This document shows, piece by piece, positions 34,106 through 41,500 of a DNA stretch of 64,000 nucleotides. Numbering within the stretch: the stretch's first letter is position 1; each line of letters starts with the position of its first letter. A program made the translations under genes and the position numbers. The stretch is from contig NZ_JAIOUQ010000009.1 in assembly GCF_019931065.1 (NCBI RefSeq), forward strand, positions 276,629 through 340,628, in the 5' to 3' direction. The stretch comes from Methanobacterium spitsbergense. Its GTDB lineage: Archaea; Methanobacteriota; Methanobacteria; Methanobacteriales; Methanobacteriaceae. Under the pieces are notes generated by a model. It was given only the letters and a program-made list of their open reading frames with translations. It was not told where the DNA came from and searched no databases.

Positions 34106-34435
34106 ATCAAAAAAAATAACCTCTAAAACTGGTATATTCAAATATAAACAATTTATTAATGTTTAATAATATGTTTAGAGCAATATTTCTCATTAAATCT
34201 GGATTGATGATGTTTATATAGTTTAATTATTAAATTAAACTAATTTAATTCGGATTTTTTAGAATTTTTCACTCGATGGAAAGGTTTTTATTACACCTTG
34301 CATTTTTTAGTGTAAGGTTTACTTCCATATACCCCTATATAACGAAGTTAAAATTTCCTTGAGGATGTTCAAAACCCTATTTTTTAAAACCTTTTATAAG
34401 GTCTTAATGACATAAACATACTCGGAGATGTTTGT
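34106..34435 (+). other. AT-rich spacer
   Basis: 330 bases without a convincing gene. TTACAC/GTGTAA arms at about 34291-34316 form a weak inverted repeat. CCTTTTATAAGG near 34391-34402 may hold a TATA element for the small gene that follows. Confidence 0.4.
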
Positions 34436-34681
34436 ATGAAACTGAAAGACCCTCAAAATGGTAGACCTTCAAAGTTAAGAAATCTTGTAAATCGTTATAT
34501 CCACCATCATAGGATAAGAATCAAAGCACGGAACAATCATGACTTGGATACATACCGTATACATCACGATAAGATAGAAGAGATATGGGATGAAGTTAAT
34601 ATATTATCTTACTCTTCTAGATTGAGATTTAGACATGCACTAAAAGACGTTGGAGTAAATGAGTTTTATTATCATTATTAG
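34436..34681 (+). CDS. Small basic hypothetical protein
   Basis: 81 residues rich in Arg, His and Tyr (RYIHHHRIRIKARNNHDLDTYRIHHDKIEEIWDEV), no membrane span, no family recognised. GGAGATG lies 7-13 bases before ATG 34436, which supports translation. It is the last gene before the tRNA-like element and provirus; whether it belongs to host or virus is unclear. Confidence 0.55.
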   Translation: MKLKDPQNGRPSKLRNLVNRYIHHHRIRIKARNNHDLDTYRIHHDKIEEIWDEVNILSYSSRLRFRHALKDVGVNEFYYHY

Positions 34682-34717
34682 AAAATCAAACATGTCCTTC
34701 CTGGGAGGGGGTATTTG

Positions 34718-34764
34718 AGTTATAATAGATTTTATTATAACTGAGTTGTTGCAAAATATGCAAC
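34718..34764. repeat. Two adjacent perfect hairpins at the provirus boundary
   Basis: AGTTATAATA (34718-34727) and TATTATAACT (34733-34742) make a 10-bp stem with a 5-base loop; GTTGCA (34748-34753) and TGCAAC (34759-34764) make a 6-bp stem with a 5-base loop. Could be a terminator or part of an attachment region. Function not shown. Confidence 0.5.
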
Positions 34765-34830
34765 ATCTAAATTTTATCGATTAAAAAAGAAGGAACTACT
34801 TGAATTTAATTCAAATAATTCCTTAAATGA

Positions 34831-34904
34831 AGGCATGGGAGGGATTCGAACCCCCGTTTTCAGGTTTACAGGACCCGCACATTTCCTGACTATGTTACTA
34901 TGCC
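34831..34904 (-). tRNA. Divergent tRNA gene (best reading tRNA-Thr, anticodon TGT)
   Basis: 74 bases on the minus strand. Acceptor GGCATAG pairs with CCATGCC with one A-C mismatch; D stem ACAT/ATGT; anticodon stem CGGGT/ACCTG around CCTGTAA (anticodon TGT); T arm GGGGG-TTCGAAT-CCCTC. Position 33 is C, not the near-universal U, and the D stem is AT-rich. It lies between the last host-like gene and the lysin gene, so it may be virus-encoded, decayed, or part of the attachment site. Confidence 0.6.
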
Positions 34905-34923
34905 AAAAAATAAAAAAAGGAAT

Positions 34924-36369
34924 TTAAACAGCTTTTATAAAGTAAATACTGTTATCGCTTGTTATTCCATTGAACCAGCTTTCCATTGTGGCACGGGAGT
35001 ATCCGATTAGTTTTCCTTGTAGTGAGTTGGCCATGTAGATATTGATTGGACATACTCCCACGTTATAGTCCCAATGTCCCCACGTATCTTTGTAGAGTTC
35101 ATGGAATACTACTGCTATTTTAGGATCTCCAGCTGCTTTTGCTATCTCATCCCAGGATATATCTTTTTTAGAGTAGGTTACTATTTGGACTTTAACTTTT
35201 GTTGCAGCTGCTAACTTTGCAACTATCTTTTTGAATTCATTTGGGCCCGTTCCAGTCGGCCCTGTCCACCCATATTTATAAAGACTTTCCTCTGTTACAA
35301 ATATGTTAAATAGTTCCTTCCAAGCCTGTTGAATAGCATTTAAAGCACACCATGTACCGGTATCCTGTTTCATATTACTGTCTTTGAGGTATCTTGGACT
35401 CCAATAGCAACCGTTTTTATCAGGATTATTTACAACTATTGGGGCAGGTTTAGGTTCAGGCTTTGGTGTTGATTTAACTGGTGTTTTTACTACATTAAAT
35501 GTTAAATCAGATGGTTCCTTACCCGTCCTTAATTTTTCTTTATCCCATACCTTCTTTAAATCCGTGTAGAGTTTGTAATTGATTTTATTATTGGTTTTAA
35601 TTCCATTTGTTCTGATTATCACAAAGCCAGGAGTTCCTTTATATGCTTTTACACCTGCTATCATTAATTTAAAGTCAGGACCTAATATCTTAACATTAGG
35701 ATTTTTGCTTATATCTACTGTCGTTGTCACTGGAGGAACCTCCTTTTTTCCTATAAAATTAGATAACCCATATCTGAATAATCCTATCCCTTTTACATTT
35801 CCACATGCTTTAATTTCACTAGTTATAACCGCATTGCTTTTAGGTACAACATTCTTATCTGATTGGTAGGTCTCTAAAATTGGATAAATTTTGTTCGGAT
35901 ATTTCGCATTCCATTTTTTAATATAATCTGATAATTGTGTTGTACTTAGATTGTAATCACCAAGATACATCATGGGTGCGATCGCATTAACTAATGGAGT
36001 TATTAAATCCCATCTCTGATTTCCATCAATATCTGTAGGTTTAGTACAAATAATTAGAGTTTTACCTTTTGAATCTTGTCTTAACTGTCTAATCTCAGCT
36101 ATATGGTTTTCCATATCATAAAATTCAATATCTGCAATAATATTCCATCCTTGATTTGCTAAGTATTTTGTATAACTGAAACCGCTCCATGTCCAAGCAA
36201 ATGCGACAATTCCAGCTGATTGTATCCGTTTAAGCACACTACCAAATTTATTATAATCTGCATTATGTATTCTGAGATAAACTTCAGAATGCCCATCAGA
36301 TTTAATCTTATTAAAATCAATTTTATCAACTGGCGTATTAGCAGGATCAACAAATATTCCAATATTCAT
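34924..36369 (-). CDS. Pseudomurein endoisopeptidase, viral lysin (PeiW/PeiP-like)
   Basis: 481-residue lysin predicted to cut the peptide cross-links of pseudomurein. C-terminal peptidase C71-like domain (about 318-481): TGTWCALNAIQQAWKELF with Cys341, and TWGHWDYNVG with His432 and Asp434, as candidate triad. Residues 1-205 resemble a TIM-barrel glycosidase-like domain (FVDPANTPVDKIDF, IIADIEFYD, GIGLFRYGL). Residues about 233-295 (GVKAYKGTPGFVIIRTNGIKTNNKINYKLYTDL) may bind the wall. A Pro/Lys linker follows. Start ATG 36369, GGAGGT upstream; next to a small membrane protein. Confidence 0.88.
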   Translation of the reverse strand: MNIGIFVDPANTPVDKIDFNKIKSDGHSEVYLRIHNADYNKFGSVLKRIQSAGIVAFAWTWSGFSYTKYLANQGWNIIADIEFYDMENHIAEIRQLRQDSKGKTLIICTKPTDIDGNQRWDLITPLVNAIAPMMYLGDYNLSTTQLSDYIKKWNAKYPNKIYPILETYQSDKNVVPKSNAVITSEIKACGNVKGIGLFRYGLSNFIGKKEVPPVTTTVDISKNPNVKILGPDFKLMIAGVKAYKGTPGFVIIRTNGIKTNNKINYKLYTDLKKVWDKEKLRTGKEPSDLTFNVVKTPVKSTPKPEPKPAPIVVNNPDKNGCYWSPRYLKDSNMKQDTGTWCALNAIQQAWKELFNIFVTEESLYKYGWTGPTGTGPNEFKKIVAKLAAATKVKVQIVTYSKKDISWDEIAKAAGDPKIAVVFHELYKDTWGHWDYNVGVCPINIYMANSLQGKLIGYSRATMESWFNGITSDNSIYFIKAV

Positions 36370-36373
36370 ATAA

Positions 36374-36556
36374 TTACCTCCAAAATATGGGTATTAATAA
36401 AGTATAGCAAAGTGCTAAAAATAAATAGAAAATAGTAGATGGATCCCAACGAATCAATGAAATCACGCTTAAAATTAGTAATATCAAAAAACCTCCTGTG
36501 AATAGGAAGTTTATAAATAGATCAGCTGTATAACTATGACTGCTTAATTTGATCAA
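36374..36556 (-). CDS. Small two-span membrane protein, holin candidate
   Basis: 60 residues with two hydrophobic spans, about 14-36 (FINFLFTGGFLILLILSVISLI) and 41-59 (TIFYLFLALCYTLLIPIFW). It lies directly upstream of the lysin with 4 bases between them, and the lysin ribosome binding site is inside its end. The likely TTG start at 36556 partly overlaps GGAGGTTGAT, so initiation is uncertain. Holin role is inferred from size, topology and place. Confidence 0.55.
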   Translation of the reverse strand: MIKLSSHSYTADLFINFLFTGGFLILLILSVISLIRWDPSTIFYLFLALCYTLLIPIFWR

Positions 36557-36569
36557 CCTCCAAAATTAA

Positions 36570-36941
36570 TTAATTAATTGGTGATTTAATCCTCATTCCC
36601 GTAAACCCAATTTTATATAATGCGCCTAAATAATCCGTTAAGGGTATATTGTAGGTTATATCTTGATTTGTTGGATCAAATGCCATTTCATTCCAGACTA
36701 AAAAAATATGATTATATTTGCCATCTTTGTATCCTATGTTCAATGTGGATAAATTTTTAACTCCTAAATTGATTAAATATTTTGCAAAGTCATTTGTTTT
36801 ATGTGTACAATTGTAAGACTGTTCATTATATGGGATGTTGTGAATGCGAAGAAATTCATTATAAATCTTTGTATTTGAAGGATCTAATTTTTCAGGTTTT
36901 AAAAAATATAGTAACCTTTGTATCAAACTGATAAGGTCCAT
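36570..36941 (-). CDS. Transglutaminase-like cysteine protease fold protein
   Basis: 123 residues. SYNCTHKTNDFAKYL, KYNHIFLVWNEMAFDPTNQ give Cys45, His78 and Asp89 with the spacing and context of a transglutaminase/papain-like triad (C...H...DPT). Located in the lysis end of the provirus, so a second wall- or protein-processing enzyme is plausible. N-terminal LISLIQRLLYFLKP is hydrophobic but short. No closer family recognised. Confidence 0.55.
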   Translation of the reverse strand: MDLISLIQRLLYFLKPEKLDPSNTKIYNEFLRIHNIPYNEQSYNCTHKTNDFAKYLINLGVKNLSTLNIGYKDGKYNHIFLVWNEMAFDPTNQDITYNIPLTDYLGALYKIGFTGMRIKSPIN

Positions 36942-36968
36942 AAATGTAAACCCCCAAAAAAGAATAAT

Positions 36969-37262
36969 TTAACTGAATGTATAATATTTGTCTCGTTTAA
37001 CTATCTTGGTTAAAAAGGGTAATTTTCCTTTATATTTCTCTAACTGTTCTGTTAATACTCGTGAACCTGTGAAAATTATATATTTTTCATCTTTACATTC
37101 AAATTGTATAGTTACATAGTTTTCACATTTCTCGGGAAATCGGCTTTTACTTATTTTAAAATTTAACACTAAGATCTCTAGATTTAAAATATCATCAATA
37201 CGTTTTTTCTTACCCTGGAGAGGTCCATCTTCATCTGCAAAATCACTGAATTTATGGTGCAT
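36969..37262 (-). CDS. Small protein coupled to the DGR reverse transcriptase
   Basis: 97 residues, start overlapping the reverse transcriptase 3' end by 11 bases. Reads KFSDFADEDGPLQGKKKRIDDILNLEI, then a beta-rich region VLNFKISKSRF, YVTIQFECKDEKYIIFTGSRVL and PFLTKIVKRDKYYTF. It is not the helical Avd type of DGR accessory protein. I recall similar small proteins beside phage reverse transcriptases; nucleic-acid binding is a guess from the basic, beta-rich character. Confidence 0.7.
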   Translation of the reverse strand: MHHKFSDFADEDGPLQGKKKRIDDILNLEILVLNFKISKSRFPEKCENYVTIQFECKDEKYIIFTGSRVLTEQLEKYKGKLPFLTKIVKRDKYYTFS

Positions 37263-38274
37263 CTTTAACCTCCTTCCAAAGTTGTTCCAGTCCTAATGAT
37301 TTTGATAGGTTACGGCCATTACACCATTTAAGTACTCCTTTCATTGATGCTAAACTTGACATGTAACTTGATTTATCCATACGGCCGGTTTTGTATAGAT
37401 AACTTACTTCTTTTATACGTTTCTTGAATCTTTTTGCGGTATTTTTTCTAAGTAGAATATAGTCATGGAAATGTCGATATCCTAAGAAATCCACTCCATG
37501 ACTGATCGGAAATACATCGGCTTTGCTTAAGGTTAAATCCAGTTCTGATTTTAAATAAGATTCGATATATTGTTTCATTTCATTTAAAAACCGTTTATCT
37601 TCATGGAATAGTAAAAAATCATCACAATATCGGATATAATATTTAATTCCTATATCATGTTTCATGTGCTGATCCAATTCATTCATATATAAATTTCCAA
37701 ACCATTGGCTGGTATAATTCCCAATTGGAACATTATATCCTCCTTTGACTGAATATATAATGTCTTCAAGAAGCCATAATGTATCCTTACATTTGATTTT
37801 CTTTTTAACAATATCAAAGAGGATATCATGATTTAATGAAGGATAAAATTTACTTATATCCATTTTGAGAACATAACCTTCTCTTCCAACTTTTCGGATA
37901 AAATCCATGGTCCTTTTACTGCCACTATGAACCCCCATACCTTGACGACAGGCATATGTATCCTGAATCAACAGGTTATCCCAAATCGGTTCAACAATAT
38001 TCATAAGTGCATGTTGAATTATACGATCAGGATTGAAGGGTAATTTATAAATTAACCGATGTTTAGGTTCAAAAATAGGAAATACTACATAAGGACTCGT
38101 TGTATAGGTTTTATTTATAAGTGATTCACAGATCTTTGTGATATTATTATCTAAATCTTTTTCAAAATCCTTTATTGTATCCTGCCATCTACGGCCCCTG
38201 CGTGCTTTTGTATATGCAAGGTAAATATTTTCTTCATTTGCAATTTTGTTAAATAGATTTCCATGTCTTTTCAT
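37252..38274 (-). CDS. Reverse transcriptase of a diversity-generating retroelement
   Basis: 340 residues, the size of DGR reverse transcriptases without added domains. FEPKHRLIYKLPFNPDRIIQHALMNIV is the fingers region; VLKMDISKFYPS (138-146) motif A; VPIGNYTSQWFGNLYMNELD (182-201) carries the [ILV]GxxxSQ motif typical of DGR enzymes; YIRYCDDFLLF holds the catalytic YCDD (216-219); VDFLGYRHF is motif E-like. It lies 127 bases downstream of the template repeat and two elements downstream of the variable gene. Copies template RNA with adenine-specific errors. Confidence 0.95.
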   Translation of the reverse strand: MKRHGNLFNKIANEENIYLAYTKARRGRRWQDTIKDFEKDLDNNITKICESLINKTYTTSPYVVFPIFEPKHRLIYKLPFNPDRIIQHALMNIVEPIWDNLLIQDTYACRQGMGVHSGSKRTMDFIRKVGREGYVLKMDISKFYPSLNHDILFDIVKKKIKCKDTLWLLEDIIYSVKGGYNVPIGNYTSQWFGNLYMNELDQHMKHDIGIKYYIRYCDDFLLFHEDKRFLNEMKQYIESYLKSELDLTLSKADVFPISHGVDFLGYRHFHDYILLRKNTAKRFKKRIKEVSYLYKTGRMDKSSYMSSLASMKGVLKWCNGRNLSKSLGLEQLWKEVKDAP

Positions 38275-38368
38275 TATAAGTATAATGATTGATTATGGCT
38301 TTCCCTGTAATGGTACTAGTCATCTTCAATCCCTCCTTTGTGTATTTTACTACTTCAAACTGTAGTAG

Positions 38369-38540
38369 GGTTGTAAAGTTCAGATAAATGAGGTATTCTA
38401 TCTCTGACGTGAACTGACTGCCGATATTCGTATTCGTATTCCACTGATAGTTATTCGAATTACGATACTGTGAACTGGCATTCGTGGCATTATTCCAATT
38501 ACTGCCTGCAGTGAGTAACTAACTTTATAACTTTACAACC
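38369..38540 (-). repeat. 12-bp inverted repeat enclosing the template repeat
   Basis: GGTTGTAAAGTT (38369-38380) and AACTTTACAACC (38529-38540) are perfect reverse complements, with the template repeat between them. In the minus-strand transcript they would form a 12-bp stem holding the template in one large loop. Function is inferred. Confidence 0.7.
38401..38516 (-). repeat. DGR template repeat (TR)
   Basis: 116 bases, non-coding, aligned without gaps to 38584-38699 (offset 183). Read on the minus strand it is rich in AAT/AAC codons, the usual sign of a DGR template. It has 40 adenines on that strand; 29 are changed in the variable repeat, and none of the 76 other bases is changed (hand count). 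Confidence 0.95.
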
Positions 38541-38541
38541 T

Positions 38542-38563
38542 GTAACAGATCATATTTTGTTAC
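38542..38563 (-). repeat. Small hairpin between variable and template repeats
   Basis: GTAACA (38542-38547) and TGTTAC (38558-38563) with a 10-base loop, about 20 bases downstream (minus strand) of the variable repeat. In the Bordetella phage DGR a hairpin after the variable repeat helps target recognition; this one is weaker and AT-rich. T8 on the minus strand (about 38566-38574) just after the target stop may terminate transcription. Confidence 0.35.
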
Positions 38564-38575
38564 CATAAAAAAAAT

Positions 38576-40054
38576 TTAGATCGGCTCCGACGCGAACCGA
38601 CCGCCGAGAGACGTAGACGTATACCACCGATAGATAGACGAATAACGATACCGCGAACCGGCAAGCGCGGCAATAGACCAATAACCGCCCGCAGCGAGTT
38701 TAACATCACCATAAACACCCTGCCTATAAATTGAACCTTTATTCCCTGCAAGTGCATAATATCCATATGCCGGACCCATTGTGGATAAATCAAAGGTTGT
38801 ATTTGCTGAGCTAGGTATTACTGCTTCAAGTCTACTATCTGCGCCATCATCATATTTAAGGGCAACACCATTAGTTGCAGCTGATGCATCATGTTTTAGT
38901 TTAATCTGGAATGCGGGGAAGTTTGTTTCAACATACACATCTTTTCCAAGAACCGTATTATTGACTAAGAGTTTTTCCCAGATATTTGTTGCATCATATT
39001 TTATATAAATTGGAAGTCCGCCAGTTGCGGCGTCGGCATCATGTTTTACTAGGAATTTTTGGTTTGTTCCAAAAGTTAGGACTTTATCTGCCTGTGCGGT
39101 TGCAAAATTTGAACATAGATATGGTATGTTATTATCCCATTTTACATAGAGTTGGTTTCCACCAGCCGTGGCAGAATAATATACTGTTATAACGGCACCG
39201 GCAGCAGTATCTCCTACACTTGCAGCGTCCACATCATAACGATACCCTTGATCTAGTAACCATTGGTTCATTGCCCCGGCTGCATCTTCAACTCCAATAT
39301 CACTTATCATTCTCCGACTAGCTGAGTCTATATGCCCTCCAGTTGTTACTGGATCGGCTGCTCCAGTAATGCTAGTTTTTTCGTTACTGTTACGTGCCAT
39401 TAGTTGGAATTCATAGTCATGTAGGCATCGCATTTTACTTTTCCCGCCGCGATCTACAATATCATTCCAGGTTATTGTATCGAGTGTTGCAGCATTATAT
39501 ACACTTTGAACACCTGAAGCACCATCATCACTTGCCAGATAAATTTGTACCCATAATTTACTGTTTGGGTCATATACAAGTCCTGCATTGTTTAAACTGT
39601 TTGCACGGAATTTAAGATCCCATACACTTTGCGGTAATATTTGACCAGCCGTAAATCCTGTGAGTAAATGTCCGGAGATTGTTCCAACATCTACACATAA
39701 GGTGTGGAATCCTCCAATTTTCCTAGATGTTGTTGCACTGTAACCACTTGGGTAAGTGGCATTTAAACTAATTAAAAATGCTAAAACTCCGTTATTGTTA
39801 CAAGCATAAATATAATAATCTTTAGCTGCAGCTATTGTGCCAGTATCCATATTAGATACAGTTGAAATAACTAAATCTGTACTAACTTGGAACCATTGTG
39901 ATCCTACCTTCATTGGAATAGGGCCGTATGTTGCGCCCTGAACTATTATTTGAGTCGGATCACTCGGATTAATAAGGAGTAATCGTTTTGTTTTGTCCAT
40001 GTAAAAGTTCATGAAATCTGTTATTCCATTTGGACTTATTTTCCATCCAGTCAT
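38576..40054 (-). CDS. DGR target: tail-tip receptor-binding protein with C-type-lectin-like variable domain
   Basis: 492 residues. The middle part has features of the FGE/C-lectin fold of DGR targets: TITWNDIVDRGGKSKMRCLHDYEFQLMARNSNEK (about 193-227) and SASRRMISDIGVEDAAGAMNQWLLDQ. Residues about 340-420 contain repeats KHDADAATGGLPIYIKYDAT and KHDASAATNGVALKYDDG. The end GGYWSIAALAGS...TSLGGRFASEPI is the variable region (about 452-491). N-terminus probably anchors it to the tail. Lies at the distal end of the virion block. Confidence 0.92.
   Translation of the reverse strand: MTGWKISPNGITDFMNFYMDKTKRLLLINPSDPTQIIVQGATYGPIPMKVGSQWFQVSTDLVISTVSNMDTGTIAAAKDYYIYACNNNGVLAFLISLNATYPSGYSATTSRKIGGFHTLCVDVGTISGHLLTGFTAGQILPQSVWDLKFRANSLNNAGLVYDPNSKLWVQIYLASDDGASGVQSVYNAATLDTITWNDIVDRGGKSKMRCLHDYEFQLMARNSNEKTSITGAADPVTTGGHIDSASRRMISDIGVEDAAGAMNQWLLDQGYRYDVDAASVGDTAAGAVITVYYSATAGGNQLYVKWDNNIPYLCSNFATAQADKVLTFGTNQKFLVKHDADAATGGLPIYIKYDATNIWEKLLVNNTVLGKDVYVETNFPAFQIKLKHDASAATNGVALKYDDGADSRLEAVIPSSANTTFDLSTMGPAYGYYALAGNKGSIYRQGVYGDVKLAAGGYWSIAALAGSRYRYSSIYRWYTSTSLGGRFASEPI
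38584..38699 (-). repeat. DGR variable repeat (VR)
   Basis: Last 116-base homologous segment of the target gene, ending three codons before the stop. Variable sites replace Asn, Thr, Ser and Gln of the template by Tyr, Ser, Ile, Leu, Ala, Gly or Arg. Constant codons (such as the Trp and GlyGly frame) keep the fold. Confidence 0.95.
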
Positions 40055-40438
40055 TTAGGTCATCTCCACAGGTGCATCTTCAATTTCTTCAACAGGATAA
40101 CTATTTAAAATTGTGTCTACCTTTGAATCAATTGTTTCCTTTTTTTGTAACGTGTGTTCTGCATTTAATGTTACTACATCTATCCATTGTTCAAATCCTT
40201 TCTGACGATGTATGGGATTTGGATTTTCTATTATCTTGGTTTCCCATTCTCCATCTGGTTTGTCAGGATCTAATGGTTTAACTGCCATTGTTACTCCCCG
40301 GTCATCAAAATCCTGTAAATTTTGCAAGTCATTTAATGCCTGTTCTTTATGTTCCTTATCCGATAGTAAGTTCTCGAAGTCCTGTACCGTTGCTATTACT
40401 TGAGGGTATCCGTGCATATTATCATCCATCCAGTTCAT
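40055..40438 (-). CDS. Small tail-region protein
   Basis: 127 acidic residues, no membrane span, no family recognised. Contains TVQDFENLLSDKEHKEQALNDLQNLQDFDDRGVT and a region KPLDPDKPDGEWETKIIENPNPI; the helical C-terminal part has WIDVVTLNAEHTLQKKETIDSKVDTIL, a possible coiled coil. Overlaps the upstream gene by 17 bases and abuts the DGR target gene, so it may be an assembly factor or adaptor for the receptor-binding protein. Confidence 0.75.
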   Translation of the reverse strand: MNWMDDNMHGYPQVIATVQDFENLLSDKEHKEQALNDLQNLQDFDDRGVTMAVKPLDPDKPDGEWETKIIENPNPIHRQKGFEQWIDVVTLNAEHTLQKKETIDSKVDTILNSYPVEEIEDAPVEMT

Positions 40439-41042
40439 ATATTAAAATTCCACCGGCAGCACTTGATTTATAGCGCATGTCACCTTTAACTGTCTTGAAA
40501 GTACCACAAGCAGGAACATCCTTTGATGCTAGTGGAGGTATAACAATTTGATTACCTGCTACGGGATCTGTACCAAAATTCACATACATTGTAATAGATG
40601 TACTTGGATTGAAAAGTGATGCGGATTTAATACCTGCTTTTGCTACCGTCACTATATTCGTATCACCTGTAGCAGCTGTTTGGTCCCCTCCAAGGATATC
40701 TAATGGAGGGTTTTGATTTGCCTCTTTTGCATGATCTGATGGGAAATTAGCTATATTCGCACCATCACCTGTTAAAAGAGCATTTAATATTTCATCATTA
40801 GTTACAAGGGCATTATTTTTATCAGTTACTGCCTTGATTACTCCACGTAATGTTGATTCTCCATCTTTAAATTCAACCGCCCCAATTTCTATATCACTTG
40901 CATTTATTGTGACATCTGTACCATCTAATACAACATATATGCGTCCATTTTCATCTCCTTGTACTGGAACATTATGTCCTTTACCATCTGTATCTTTATA
41001 GTACAAATGCATTCCTGTAGCAGATTCATTTCTACCTGTCAT
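40422..41042 (-). CDS. Putative tail/baseplate accessory protein
   Basis: 206 residues. N-terminus MHLYYKDTDGKGHNVPVQGDENGRIYVVLDGTDVTI and C-terminus SLFNPSTSITMYVNFGTDPVAGNQIVIPPLASKDVP suggest beta-rich virion domains; the end resembles small phage beta-sandwich proteins that carry a NG/GT ligand loop. No exact family recognised. Starts a three-gene group with the DGR target; divergent from a plus-strand moron across a 76-base gap. Confidence 0.75.
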   Translation of the reverse strand: MTGRNESATGMHLYYKDTDGKGHNVPVQGDENGRIYVVLDGTDVTINASDIEIGAVEFKDGESTLRGVIKAVTDKNNALVTNDEILNALLTGDGANIANFPSDHAKEANQNPPLDILGGDQTAATGDTNIVTVAKAGIKSASLFNPSTSITMYVNFGTDPVAGNQIVIPPLASKDVPACGTFKTVKGDMRYKSSAAGGILIYELDG

Positions 41043-41118
41043 AATCTAAAACCTCCTTTTTATAAGCTAAAATTTAAATCAAAAAATTTAATTAACTGTA
41101 AACTAAAAAAATAATAAT

Positions 41119-41445
41119 ATGGATTATTTGCAATGCAATAAATGTAAACAACAATATGAACTTTTACCAGAAGAAAAACCAGAAGACTTCAGCTCTAAAT
41201 GTGGTTGTGGCGGTAGCTTAAAACATCATTTAGATGATGATAAACAGTATTTAAAAGAAAGTTCTGTAGGATATGATATTCATGAAGTTGGTAAAAGAGA
41301 TCCTATTAATTTTATCTATATTTTTGAATTGGTAATTAAAGGATTAATGTTATTAGGAGCATTTTTTATAGCTATTATTTTATTCCCGTTAGGTTTAATT
41401 GTTCTTGCATTGATTGTATATTTCATTTTCTTCTATAAAAAATAA
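41119..41445 (+). CDS. Zinc-ribbon membrane protein, moron candidate
   Basis: 108 residues. N-terminal zinc ribbon YLQCNKCKQQYEL...CGCGG, then two hydrophobic spans (about 62-84 and 86-104). A second gene at 52339 has the same ribbon with 21 of 34 positions identical by eye ([20 protein letters not shown]). Encoded on the plus strand within the minus-strand virion block, so it is transcribed independently, as expected for a lysogeny-expressed gene. Function unknown. Confidence 0.75.
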   Translation: MDYLQCNKCKQQYELLPEEKPEDFSSKCGCGGSLKHHLDDDKQYLKESSVGYDIHEVGKRDPINFIYIFELVIKGLMLLGAFFIAIILFPLGLIVLALIVYFIFFYKK

Positions 41446-41500
41446 AAGACAAATTTTATTAAATCATTTGAATAATACTATTTATTTGGGGTATTATATT

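Noticed and set aside
34831..34904. Host tRNA 3' end as proven attachment site
   Set aside because: The tRNA orientation does not fit the usual geometry with a provirus on its right, and no second copy can be seen in the window.
37252..38274. Reverse transcriptase as part of a group II intron or retron
   Set aside because: No maturase/X or endonuclease domain, no intron domain V-like sequence, and the adjacent template/variable repeat pair with adenine-only changes defines a DGR.
38401..38699. The two 116-base repeats as an ordinary tandem duplication
   Set aside because: Ordinary divergence would spread over all bases; here all 29 differences are on template adenines.
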